Below, one piece after another: positions 1 through 7,565 of a stretch of DNA of 18,505 bases; within the stretch, counting starts at the first letter, position 1, and each line of letters opens with the position of its first letter. This DNA is from an uncultured Verrucomicrobiae bacterium. Lineage in GTDB: Bacteria; Verrucomicrobiota; Verrucomicrobiia; Verrucomicrobiales; Akkermansiaceae. The notes beneath the pieces are model-generated. The model saw only the letters and a list, made by a program, of their open reading frames with translations. It had not been told where the DNA came from and searched no databases. The stretch is from assembly GCA_937957985.1 (NCBI GenBank), contig CALGOH010000116.1:1-18505 (forward strand), in the 5' to 3' direction. Made by a program: the position numbers and the translations under genes.

Positions 1-79
1 AAAGCAGGATGGATTGGGCATGCACTGCGGTGGCCGAGAAGGCGGCGACCAGAGCAATCGACAAGGTTGGGGTTTTCAT
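1..79 (-). CDS. Secreted protein, N-terminal fragment only (signal peptide)
   Basis: The minus strand reads ATG at 79 down to the window edge with no stop, giving 26 residues that begin MKTPTLSIALVAAF and end at the edge. This is a textbook Sec signal peptide: a lysine near the start, a hydrophobic core, then a small-residue cleavage site HA before QS at about residue 21. The gene continues outside the window, so its function cannot be stated. It is the fourth minus-strand gene in a row coding for an exported protein, but the 298-base gap suggests its own promoter. The start is supported by the signal peptide beginning right at this ATG; no Shine-Dalgarno sequence is visible before it. Confidence 0.72.
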   Translation of the reverse strand, partial: MKTPTLSIALVAAFSATAVHAQSILL

Positions 80-377
80 GGATTTTAGGGAGTCGGGCTT
101 TTTGGATTCTTGGTTTCCTGAGTGGGACGATATGCGGCGCTCATTAGCCGATACTCTTTCCTACGGCTACAAGGCTAGGGGAGTTGGAAACTTCTCGTCT
201 ATCCCCCGTCTGGGTGGAAAACGAATCACCACCTACCCTGGGTCCGCTCGCACTTTTTTGGGGGGATTCCCCCCAGACGCCCCCCCGGCGATGACAATCA
301 TGACCCAGTTACAACCACGACATCCATCGACACCCCAGTCGGGTTCGGGCCCGGCGCGGCGCGGAGTGATCGATCGC
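80..377. other. Intergenic region with two inverted repeats and homopolymer runs
   Basis: This gap separates the esterase stop from the next minus-strand start. I see no gene in it. Bases 145-150 (TAGCCG) and 164-169 (CGGCTA) form a perfect inverted repeat with a 13-base loop, about 65 bases upstream of the start at 79, so it could be an operator or leader hairpin. Bases 259-275 form a perfect 7-bp hairpin (T then six G, ATT loop, six C then A), preceded by T-rich sequence and followed at 280-286 by seven C. In the direction of esterase transcription this hairpin is followed by A, not T, so it is not a canonical terminator. No convincing promoter boxes could be chosen. Confidence 0.4.
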
Positions 378-2624
378 CTATCGATGCACGCCCACCTGGA
401 AGAACCGGCGCGGCTCGCCGGGAGCTTCCGGAAGCAGGTAGCTGGTGGTCGAGCCCGGGGCACCCGGGATGAAGGAATCGAGTCGCTCCCACGTCAGCAG
501 GTCGAGGCTGACCCGGATCAGGTAGCGACGGTCCGGCGATGACGGCCAGGAGATCGAAAGGCCTCCAGAGGGATCAAGCTGGGGCGCGATCACATTGGAA
601 GCCAGCGGATTCGTCAGCCACAAGAATTCCTCGAGATTGGTCAGGCCATCCTGATCATCGTCGCCGCCGGGGTCCTGGCCGGTGTTCCCGGTCCCCCAGT
701 AGAGTTCCTCCCAGTCGTCGTCGAGGCCGTTGGGGTCGCTGTCGTTGATCGGCACTTCCTGCATGCCGGTGGCGAGGCGGGTGCCGATGGTCAGGTTGCC
801 CGCGGTACCGAAGTGGATCGTGCTGCTGCCGCCCATCGGCACGTCGTCGGTGGTGACGAGGTAGTTCTTCGCGTCGGCGTCCGCCACCGCGGCCTGCGCC
901 GCCTTCACGGTGGCCAGGCGGGTCGGGTCGAGCATGGTCTGGTTGTCCGACAGCTGGACGATGCCGAATTTCAGGTTGCTGCCGTAGGTGGCGCGGACGT
1001 CGGCGATGAAGTTCGTGAGGTTCGTCTGGTAGTTGCCGGCGTTGGTGGCGTTTCCGGCATCGGCCTCACCCTGAGACCATATCATCCCTTCGAGTTGGAT
1101 GTCGGCTGCGGGGTAGAGGGCCGCCAGCGCGATCAGGCCATTCGAGACCGTCGTCTGGAAGGCCTGATAGACGGCCCCGTCGCCGGTCGTGGTGTTGTCG
1201 CCTCCGGGGAACCAGTCGGTATGGAGGCTGCTGCCGCCGAGCGTGTGCTTGATCACCGCGATGCGGGCGCCCTCCGAGCCGAGCGCCTCGTGAATCCCGA
1301 TGCCGAAGTTCAGCTCGGGGCCGAAGCCTCCGGCATTGCCGCCCATCGAGCCGCTGCCGGGCTGGAGGCGGATCCAATTGTTCGCCTGCAGCGGGCTGTT
1401 GCCACCGCCATTGCCGTGATAGAAATCGATGTCCGGCTGGGGCGCCTGGAGTTCGGACGGCAAGTCGCCGGTCACACCGTAGCCGTCGGCATTCGACTGG
1501 CCGCCGACGAGATAGACGATCACCTTGTCGGGAGTCGCCGGCGGGACGACCACCGTGGTTCCGGTGAAGCCGATCTCCCGCATCGCCACGAAGCCGCTGG
1601 TCGTGTTGTTGGCCTTGTCGTCGATCCGGAAGGTCACCGAGCGGACTCCCGCGTGGGTCGTGCCGAAGTCAAAGCTCTGGGCATCGTAGGTTCCCGTGGC
1701 CGGAGCTGCCAACGCCACCCCGCTGTAGGGTGAGCCGATCGTGCCGCCCGTGCCACCGGGACCATCGTAAAAGGTCAGGGTGAAGTCACCCACCCCGCTC
1801 GCCGGGGCGCCGCCCCCGTTGTTATTGCTGTGGTTCCAGAGGTGGAAGGCGCTGAGCGACGAGGGCTCGTTGAAATCGAGCGTGACCGTCACCGGAAAGC
1901 CGCCGGTTGGCGGATTGGCCGTCGCGTAGGACTCGTTGAAGTCCGCCGCGTTCTCCACGGCACCGGGGGATGCATGACCGGCATTCTTCAGGTTCCCGAT
2001 GGGAAAGGATGCGTTGAACTCGCCCCCGTCGGTGCTGGCACTGTCGTGGTAGAGGAAGTTGACCGAACCTTCGAAGGCGATTTCCCGCATCGCGACGAAA
2101 TTGGAGCTTGGATTGTGATTGTCGGCCTTGAAGACCACGGATCGCACCCCGATGTAGGGCGCTCCGAAGATGAAGGTTTCCGCACCGTAGGTCCCGGTGG
2201 CGGGGGCCTTCGCGGCGCTGCTGGCGTAGGTGGACCCAATCTGGCTGCCCGTGCCCCCCGGCCCGTCATAGAACATCAGCGTGAAGTCCTTCACGCCCTG
2301 GGTGGTGGCGCCGCTCGACCCCGCGTTGCTGTGGTTCCAAAGATAGAAGGCGCTCAGTGATGCCGGAGTGTCAAACTCCAGCGTGATCGTCACCGGATAG
2401 CCGTTCGCCGGGCCGTTGGTCGTCGCATACGAAAGATCCGCGGCCGGGAGGGCGGCGTCTTCGAGGTCGGCGGGAGAGGTGTAGCCGCCGTTCTTCAGGT
2501 TGCCGATCGAGAAGGTGCTGTTGAACTGCCCTCCGTCGGTCACGGCGCTGTCGTGATAGATGAAGTCGGCCCTGACCATTCCGGAGAGGGCGATCAATAG
2601 GCTTGGGAAAACGGCGCTATTCAT
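378..2624 (-). CDS. Secreted SASA-type carbohydrate acetyl-esterase with two galactose-binding-like modules
   Basis: The product (748 residues) is an exported SGNH-fold esterase of the SASA/DUF303 group (sialate O-acetylesterase, carbohydrate esterase family 6-like), which removes O-acetyl groups from sugars. Residues 1-19 are a signal peptide. Residues about 21-187 and 190-355 are two copies of a beta-sandwich module resembling discoidin/F5-8 type C domains (LWNHSN, DFTLxFYDG and VAMREI recur in both). The catalytic domain spans about 365-620: nucleophile Ser377 in GGQSN, the WSQGE block at 516-520, and His604 in TIHFGTAGN. The C-terminus has an Asp-rich calcium-loop-like stretch (DDDQDGLTNLEEF) and a terminal beta-domain. 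I chose ATG 2624 because the signal peptide starts there; an upstream in-frame extension to 2813 overlaps the preceding gene and looks non-coding. No Shine-Dalgarno is visible. It lies 83 bases after the PEP-CTERM gene and may share its transcript. The substrate is unknown. Confidence 0.87.
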   Translation of the reverse strand: MNSAVFPSLLIALSGMVRADFIYHDSAVTDGGQFNSTFSIGNLKNGGYTSPADLEDAALPAADLSYATTNGPANGYPVTITLEFDTPASLSAFYLWNHSNAGSSGATTQGVKDFTLMFYDGPGGTGSQIGSTYASSAAKAPATGTYGAETFIFGAPYIGVRSVVFKADNHNPSSNFVAMREIAFEGSVNFLYHDSASTDGGEFNASFPIGNLKNAGHASPGAVENAADFNESYATANPPTGGFPVTVTLDFNEPSSLSAFHLWNHSNNNGGGAPASGVGDFTLTFYDGPGGTGGTIGSPYSGVALAAPATGTYDAQSFDFGTTHAGVRSVTFRIDDKANNTTSGFVAMREIGFTGTTVVVPPATPDKVIVYLVGGQSNADGYGVTGDLPSELQAPQPDIDFYHGNGGGNSPLQANNWIRLQPGSGSMGGNAGGFGPELNFGIGIHEALGSEGARIAVIKHTLGGSSLHTDWFPGGDNTTTGDGAVYQAFQTTVSNGLIALAALYPAADIQLEGMIWSQGEADAGNATNAGNYQTNLTNFIADVRATYGSNLKFGIVQLSDNQTMLDPTRLATVKAAQAAVADADAKNYLVTTDDVPMGGSSTIHFGTAGNLTIGTRLATGMQEVPINDSDPNGLDDDWEELYWGTGNTGQDPGGDDDQDGLTNLEEFLWLTNPLASNVIAPQLDPSGGLSISWPSSPDRRYLIRVSLDLLTWERLDSFIPGAPGSTTSYLLPEAPGEPRRFFQVGVHR

Positions 2625-3271
2625 GGGTTTTCGAACGATTTCGAGGCTCGCACAGGCAACCTCCGCCCGTTGCCACGGCCTGTCGCGGAAAATTTGGTGA
2701 TGCCCGCCTAGCGTCGGCGGCGCAGCAGAAACGATCCGAGACCGAGGCCGAGAAGGGCCAGCGAGCCGGGTTCGGGAATGGCTTCGAAGCCGAGCTCGCG
2801 CACCGCCACCCAACTGGAAGTGGACCCGCCCTGCTTGTTCAGAATCGTAAACTCGACAGAGCGGACTCCAAAGTAGGTCGCAAAATCGAATTCCTCTGAG
2901 CTATAGAGGCCGGTTGCCGGAGCCGCTGATGCCGTGTCGGTGAATACCGCGCCAATCTGACTCCCTCCACCACCGGCTCCGTCGTAGAAGGTCAGCGTGA
3001 AGTCGCCGACACCGTTGGCCGGGGCTCCGGCCCCACCGTTGTTGCTGTGGTTCCAGAGGTAAAATTTCGTAAGGTCAACCGCCTCGGCAAAGTCCAGGGT
3101 AATGGTCACGGGATAGGTCGTCCCGGTTTGCGAGGTGGCATAGGATTCGTTGAAGGCGTTGGCGTTCTCCTGGTCCGATCCCGACGTGTGGCCCGAATTC
3201 TTGAGGTTTCCTATGGGAAAGTTTGAGTTGAACTCACCATCCGTGGTCGTCGCGCTATCGTGGTAGATGAA
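1560..3271 (-). repeat. Three copies of a galactose-binding-like module across two genes
   Basis: The same module of about 165 residues is encoded three times: 2780-3271 in the PEP-CTERM gene, and 2064-2564 and 1560-2057 in the esterase gene. Shared blocks, in order, are F(I/L)YHDSA, IGNLKN, SYAT, PVT(I/V)TL(D/E)F, LWNHSN, DFTL(T/M)FYDG, APATG, GVRSV and VA(M/V)RE. The second esterase copy and the PEP-CTERM copy look closest to each other (FNESYAT, GVGDFTLTFYDG). This suggests module duplication or shuffling between neighbours rather than a single tandem event. The fold assignment (discoidin-like) is inference from pattern. Confidence 0.85.
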
Positions 3272-3346
3272 GCCAACGGCGGCGATCGCCTGATGGCAGG
3301 CAAAAGCCAAAACGAGGGAAGCTGCGGCAGAAATCTTGAGGCTCAT
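2708..3346 (-). CDS. PEP-CTERM protein with one galactose-binding-like module
   Basis: The product has 212 residues. Residues 1-23 are a signal peptide (hydrophobic core, then HQAIAA). Residues 26-189 are a single beta-sandwich module shared with the esterase next door. Residues 190-212 are a classic PEP-CTERM sorting tail: IPEPGS, a hydrophobic segment (LALLGLGLGSFLL) and four terminal arginines. In this family the tail is recognised by an exosortase, which removes it and releases or anchors the protein in the envelope or exopolysaccharide. No exosortase is in the window. The start at 3346 fits the signal peptide; the sequence before it (CTTCCTGCA) has no Shine-Dalgarno. A 19-base near-perfect palindrome lies 23 bases upstream. 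The role is unknown; the module suggests binding to a glycan, and the neighbour suggests one modified by acetyl groups. Confidence 0.9.
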   Translation of the reverse strand: MSLKISAAASLVLAFACHQAIAAVGFIYHDSATTTDGEFNSNFPIGNLKNSGHTSGSDQENANAFNESYATSQTGTTYPVTITLDFAEAVDLTKFYLWNHSNNGGAGAPANGVGDFTLTFYDGAGGGGSQIGAVFTDTASAAPATGLYSSEEFDFATYFGVRSVEFTILNKQGGSTSSWVAVRELGFEAIPEPGSLALLGLGLGSFLLRRRR

Positions 3347-3369
3347 TGCAGGAAGAAGTTATTTCGGCA

Positions 3370-3388
3370 TCGAGAAGGCCTTTCTCGA
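3370..3388. promoter_or_regulatory. Near-perfect palindrome upstream of the PEP-CTERM gene
   Basis: TCGAGAAGGCCTTTCTCGA pairs along its whole 19 bases around a central C, with one G-T wobble. It lies 23 bases upstream of the ATG at 3346, where it could be an operator or a leader hairpin. The rest of the 3347-3519 gap holds smaller inverted repeats (3463-3475, GCCGAA/TTCGGC; 3472-3489, CGGCC/GGCCG; 3506-3519, CGTCTG/CAGACG, ending against the protease stop codon). None of these is followed by a T run on the minus strand. Confidence 0.4.
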
Positions 3389-3519
3389 CCTCATTGAGCC
3401 TTGTATGGTAGCCGGAAGCACAATCGTGTCCATCCCCCGAGTGGGTTAAAACCGTTGCTCCTGCCGAACTTCGGCCACTGGAGCGGCCGTGGGGCACAAG
3501 CAACGCGTCTGACCAGACG

Positions 3520-6500
3520 TCAGGGATCCGTGACCTTGAGCCGGGCGAAGTCCCCGGTGCCCGTCGGGAAGGTGAACTTCACCTCGGTCGCGCTCGGGAA
3601 GGTCACGGTGAAGCCCGGGTCGGGATCGGCGGCCTGCATGGTCCACGGCGCGGCGAGCGTGGCGGAGGTTTCGACCCGGAAGTCGGTGCCGTAGACGCCC
3701 GGATAATCCGCAGCCTTGGTCCAGGTGACGCTCAAGGTGCCGGCATCCTCGACCACGCCGGGCAGTGCGGTGAAGCCGGTCGTGTTGCCGTCCGGTCCGC
3801 CGATGAAGTACTCGATGCCGTTGGCCACGCCGTCGCCGTCGTGGTCGTCATCAAGGCCATCGTTCACGCCGACGATGACGCCGTTGCTCGTCTTCCACGA
3901 ATCGAAGCCCGCCGGGGCCGCGACCAGATAGCCGTTGTCGTCGAGTGAAAGCGTGCCGCCACCGCCGTTGACGGTGATCAGGAGAAGCTGGGCCACGGTC
4001 AGTCCCCCGCTGCCGGTGCCGAAACGCAGCGAAGAGCCGGAAACGAAGTCGCCGGTGATGTCGAGCGTTCCGCCGGTCCAGTCGATCGCGCTGCTGTCGG
4101 CGAAGGCGAGCGCGGCTCCGTCGCCGAGCTCGATGGTGGCGGAGCCGGCGACATCGAGGGCACCGAGGGCGTCGGTGAAGGTGGCGGCGTCGAGTATGGC
4201 ATTCCCCAGCACCACCTCCGAGGCATCGGGCAGGACATCGCCCGCCCCCAGGGTCAGCGTGCCGGCTTCGATGCTGGTCGGCCCGATGTAGGTGTTCGCG
4301 AGGGTGAGCACGGTGTTTCCGGTGCCGACCTGGGAGAAGCCGCCCGAGCCGGTGATCGCGGGCTTGAGGGAATCGGCCCCCTGGGTGAGGGTGTCGCTGC
4401 GGTTCACCGCGAGCGTGGCTCCGGTCTCCACGACGATGTTCGGGGAGTTGCGGGAGAGGCCGCCGCTCGTGCCGCCATCGCCGATCATCAGGGTGCCGGC
4501 CCCGACGATGGTGTCGCCCCAGTGGCTGTTCTGGACGGTGAAGGCGAGCGTGCCCGCCCCGGCCTTGGTGAAGATGTTGGCGGTGCTGTTGGTGGTGCTG
4601 GAGCCGCCGGTGATGATGCCGCTCATCTTCGCGTCGATCGGGGCCGAGCCGTCATCGACCTGGACGATGCGCGCGTTTCCCCAGAGGGAAATCGCCTGCT
4701 GCCAGTCGAGCGTGGCATCGGCGGTGTCGTGCCCGAGGACGAGCACCCGGCCGGCACCGATGAAATTCGTGGTTGTCCAGGGAATGGAGGCATCGCTGAA
4801 CTTCACCGCGCGGTCGGCGCCGAAGGCGGCGAAGCCGCCCGAGCCGGTCCACTGGACCTGATTGTCGCCGGTACCGATGGCGCGTGCGGTGAAATCGCCC
4901 GCGCCGAGCCCGAGGACTCCGCCGCCGGTGAGTTCCAGATTGCCGCCCGGCAACGCGGCGGCGTGTTGCAGCCGCAGGACGCCGTCCGCCACCGTGGTGG
5001 TTCCGGGGTAGGTGCCTTCGTTGGCGAGCGAAAGCACCCCCGGGCCGGTCTTGTTCAATCCGGCAGGCGTGCCCGCGGTGCCGATCAGCCTGCCGCTGAG
5101 GATGGCGTCCACGTCGGCTCCGCCATCCGCCACCTGCACGGTGCGCTTGTCGATGGAGAAGCTGATGCCATTCCTGATCTCAATGGTGTGGGTGGCCGTG
5201 GGGTGGCTGAGCATCAGGACATTGCCGGCTCCGATGATGTTCGTCGCCCACGAGAACGTTCCGGTTCCGTTGTTGAGCCTCACCTCGCGGTCCGCGCCGA
5301 AGGCCGCGAAGCCGCCGCTGCCGCCGCCACCGGTGTCCGGATCCCAGTTCAACTGACCGGGCCCGGTGCCGAGCTGGCGCGTGAAATCGCCATGCAGCCC
5401 GAGCACGCCGCCTTTGAAAAGCAAGGCGCTCTCCCCCGCCCCCGAGGTGTTGTCGATGCCGCCGGGGAGTCCGCCGGCATCCTCGAGGAGCAACAGGCCG
5501 TCCTCCAGCGTGGTGACGCCGGTGTAGCTGTTAGAAGAGCTGAAAACCACCGTGCCGGCGCCGGCCTTGGTCAAGAAACCGGCACCGCCGATGCCGCCGG
5601 AGAAACTCAGGTTTCCGGAGGCGGACTGGGTGAGCACCAGTTCGCCTGCAAGCGACACCGGTGCCGTGACCGCATCGTTGCCGCCGCTCGTCTTGCTCAG
5701 CTCCGCAGGGTTGGCGAACGCCAGCGACCCGGAGGCGAGGGTGAAGGCGTGCGTGCCGTTGGAATCACCCAGGAACAGCCTGCCGACCGGCGTGGCACCG
5801 GTGAGCTGGATCGTCTGGTTGCCCGTGATGTTGTTGTTGATCCTCACATTGGGGGCGAGACCGGCGGGCACGCTTCCATCGACCCAGTTGCCCGCGGCAT
5901 TCCACTGCTTCGCACCCCCGGTGGTGGCCAGCCAGGTGAAGCCGTCGGGGACCACCCCGGTGACCATGAGGCCGTACTGGCCCAGGCTGGCGTAGTCCGA
6001 GTAGCCGGTCGTCGCCGGGTTCCCGTTGCCGATGCCGTCGATGGAAATGTAATGGATGCCCGCGGCGACGGAGCGGCTCAGCGTGACCGGCTGCGTGCCG
6101 TTCGTGGTGTCGGCCGCGGTGGCGGTCTGCAGCAACTGTCCTCCGCCATTGTAAAGTTTCACCTCGATCCGCAGGTTCGCGCCACTCGGCGCGGGCGTGG
6201 CATCGATGGTGAGGGGGCCGCCGGTCGCCTCGACGCGGAAGAAATCGATGTCGGAGCGGCGCTCGATGACGCCGTCGATGGTGGCGGAACCGGAGTCGGT
6301 GCCGACCTTCGTCGCGGTGGCCATCGTGCCGCCGTGGTCGTCCGGACGGTAAACCGCGCCCTGGGTGAGCATCACCGCCAGATCGTCCTCCGTGTTGTTG
6401 GCGTCGGCATACTCGCCCCTGCTCCACTGGCTGATGGGCTTGTTGTAGCTGTTTCCCATGATCGGCGCCCAGTTGCCCTGGCCGGCGTAGTAGGACGCCC

Positions 6501-7392
6501 CGCCCTCGATGCCGTCATGCAGCAGGCCGAGCGTGTGGCCCGCCTCGTGGCTGGCGGCTTCGGCGACGTTCTTCGCGGTGTATCCGGAGCCCGCGGGGAA
6601 TACCCAGCACGGGAGGTCGTTGCCCGCGTCGAACGAGCCGACGATGGCAACGCCGCCCACGTTGCTGCCGAACCAGTCGTTGCCACTGCCGCCGATGACG
6701 ACGCGGATGCCGTAGGCGGAATCGCCCGGGGCCGTCTTTCTCAGGGCCTCGATGTCCGGCTCCTCGGTGGTGACGTCGATGTCGTACATCGAGTAGTCCT
6801 CGGCGACCCGCTGCCAGATCTCGATGATCCGGTTGCGCTCCTCGGTGCTGAAGGTGGCGGGGTTGCTGTTGGGAATGTTGTAGGGCGGGGCCGAGGCGCC
6901 GTCCTTCCAGTTGCCGGGCGTGTCGTCGACGTGGCCGTCGAAATCGAGGTAGATCACCCGGTTCGCCCCGGGGCGGCTGTGGAGCAGAAACGCCTCGGAG
7001 GTGTCGAACGGACCGGGGTCGGTCGGCTCGATGCCCGCGACCGGCGGGGATTCCGCGGGCGCCTCCTCCTTTCCGCAGTCCTCGCATCCGAGTCCGCACG
7101 CATAGACGAGTTCGCCGTTCTCCTCGACCCACAGGGACGGGTCGGCGCGAAGGTGCCGGCGGAGGCGTTCGGGGGAAACGGCATGACGGGCGGCAACTTC
7201 CGGCAGCCGCTCGCCAAGGGCCGCGATGGCGTCATCGCCATTCGCCCTGGCAGGCAGGTGGATGCCCGCGGGAAACCCGGGCTCGGTCGGGTTCCGGCCC
7301 GCTGCGAACGGCGCGGACACGGCCAGCGCCAGAACGGCCAGGGCCGGACTGCATCGGGGAACGGGGAATGGGTTTGCTGCGATGATCCTCAC
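3520..7392 (-). CDS. Secreted metzincin-type zinc protease with PPC domain and autotransporter-type beta-strand repeats
   Basis: The 1290-residue product starts with a signal peptide (hydrophobic core 15-31, cleavage near AAG). A pro-region carries a Cys cluster (YACGLGCEDCG, Cys99, Cys103, Cys106). The protease domain, about 140-345, has the metzincin zinc site HEAGHTLGLLHD at 282-293 (His282, Glu283, His286, His292) and a likely Met-turn at IMGNS (Met312). Residues about 365-480 resemble a bacterial pre-peptidase C-terminal (PPC) domain (IDFFRV, GIHYISIDG). Residues about 590-1130 contain at least four autotransporter-associated beta-strand repeats of the K(A/T)GxGxxxxxxxNxYxGxT type, including two large related units offset by about 160 residues. 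The last 128 residues carry DDDHDGDGVANGIEYF and a small beta-domain. There is no autotransporter barrel and no PEP-CTERM tail. The start is GTG at 7392, with GGAAG just before it. It is divergent from the regulator gene, 173 bases away. Peptidase specificity is unknown. Confidence 0.85.
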   Translation of the reverse strand: MRIIAANPFPVPRCSPALAVLALAVSAPFAAGRNPTEPGFPAGIHLPARANGDDAIAALGERLPEVAARHAVSPERLRRHLRADPSLWVEENGELVYACGLGCEDCGKEEAPAESPPVAGIEPTDPGPFDTSEAFLLHSRPGANRVIYLDFDGHVDDTPGNWKDGASAPPYNIPNSNPATFSTEERNRIIEIWQRVAEDYSMYDIDVTTEEPDIEALRKTAPGDSAYGIRVVIGGSGNDWFGSNVGGVAIVGSFDAGNDLPCWVFPAGSGYTAKNVAEAASHEAGHTLGLLHDGIEGGASYYAGQGNWAPIMGNSYNKPISQWSRGEYADANNTEDDLAVMLTQGAVYRPDDHGGTMATATKVGTDSGSATIDGVIERRSDIDFFRVEATGGPLTIDATPAPSGANLRIEVKLYNGGGQLLQTATAADTTNGTQPVTLSRSVAAGIHYISIDGIGNGNPATTGYSDYASLGQYGLMVTGVVPDGFTWLATTGGAKQWNAAGNWVDGSVPAGLAPNVRINNNITGNQTIQLTGATPVGRLFLGDSNGTHAFTLASGSLAFANPAELSKTSGGNDAVTAPVSLAGELVLTQSASGNLSFSGGIGGAGFLTKAGAGTVVFSSSNSYTGVTTLEDGLLLLEDAGGLPGGIDNTSGAGESALLFKGGVLGLHGDFTRQLGTGPGQLNWDPDTGGGGSGGFAAFGADREVRLNNGTGTFSWATNIIGAGNVLMLSHPTATHTIEIRNGISFSIDKRTVQVADGGADVDAILSGRLIGTAGTPAGLNKTGPGVLSLANEGTYPGTTTVADGVLRLQHAAALPGGNLELTGGGVLGLGAGDFTARAIGTGDNQVQWTGSGGFAAFGADRAVKFSDASIPWTTTNFIGAGRVLVLGHDTADATLDWQQAISLWGNARIVQVDDGSAPIDAKMSGIITGGSSTTNSTANIFTKAGAGTLAFTVQNSHWGDTIVGAGTLMIGDGGTSGGLSRNSPNIVVETGATLAVNRSDTLTQGADSLKPAITGSGGFSQVGTGNTVLTLANTYIGPTSIEAGTLTLGAGDVLPDASEVVLGNAILDAATFTDALGALDVAGSATIELGDGAALAFADSSAIDWTGGTLDITGDFVSGSSLRFGTGSGGLTVAQLLLITVNGGGGTLSLDDNGYLVAAPAGFDSWKTSNGVIVGVNDGLDDDHDGDGVANGIEYFIGGPDGNTTGFTALPGVVEDAGTLSVTWTKAADYPGVYGTDFRVETSATLAAPWTMQAADPDPGFTVTFPSATEVKFTFPTGTGDFARLKVTDP

Positions 7393-7427
7393 GCTTCCGG
7401 AAGGCTTGGTTCATCCCGGGGCTTGGA

Positions 7428-7443
7428 CCTGATTTCCATCAGG
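7428..7443. promoter_or_regulatory. Candidate operator palindrome 1 (CCTGAT-N4-ATCAGG)
   Basis: CCTGATTTCCATCAGG is a perfect 6-bp inverted repeat with a 4-base spacer. It lies 36 bases upstream of the protease GTG start, in the 173-base divergent gap. A sister site lies 109 bases away next to the regulator start. GntR-family N-terminal domains normally bind such palindromes as dimers; assigning these sites to the adjacent regulator is inference. Confidence 0.45.
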
Positions 7444-7516
7444 AACGACCATCTTGCTTCCCCGGACTGCATTCTGTCCATCTCCCAATCGGGTGAGACA
7501 CCACGCCCCGCCGCCG

Positions 7517-7526
7517 GGAGGGAATC
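7517..7526 (-). promoter_or_regulatory. GATTCCCTCC motif, copy upstream of the protease
   Basis: On the minus strand, upstream of the protease gene, GATTCCCTCC is followed by CGGCGG. Two exact copies of the same 10-mer precede the transglutaminase-like gene on the other side of the regulator, one followed by the similar CGCCGG. It reads in the direction of the protease gene, and theirs read in the direction of the transglutaminase-like gene. This is a candidate binding site. Confidence 0.45.
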
Positions 7527-7536
7527 CACTGGACTG

Positions 7537-7550
7537 CCTGACCCATCAGG
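7537..7550. promoter_or_regulatory. Candidate operator palindrome 2 (CCTGA-N4-TCAGG)
   Basis: CCTGACCCATCAGG is a perfect 5-bp inverted repeat with a 4-base spacer, 15 bases upstream of the regulator ATG. It shares CCTGA and ATCAGG with the palindrome at 7428-7443. Its position close to the start would fit autorepression. Confidence 0.45.
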
Positions 7551-7565
7551 GGTCATTCATCCGGT

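Noticed and set aside
259..275. Strong G6/C6 hairpin as terminator of the esterase gene
   Set aside because: On the esterase transcript the hairpin is followed by A residues, not T, so it does not fit an intrinsic terminator in that direction, and there is no plus-strand gene before it.
9..542. A plus-strand open frame at the left edge
   Set aside because: The minus strand at 1-79 encodes a clean signal peptide, and the rest of the frame crosses homopolymer runs and the end of the esterase gene.
813..1733. A 306-codon plus-strand open frame opposite the esterase
   Set aside because: It is antisense to the SASA catalytic domain, and its His/Arg/Val-rich sequence is typical of a shadow frame.
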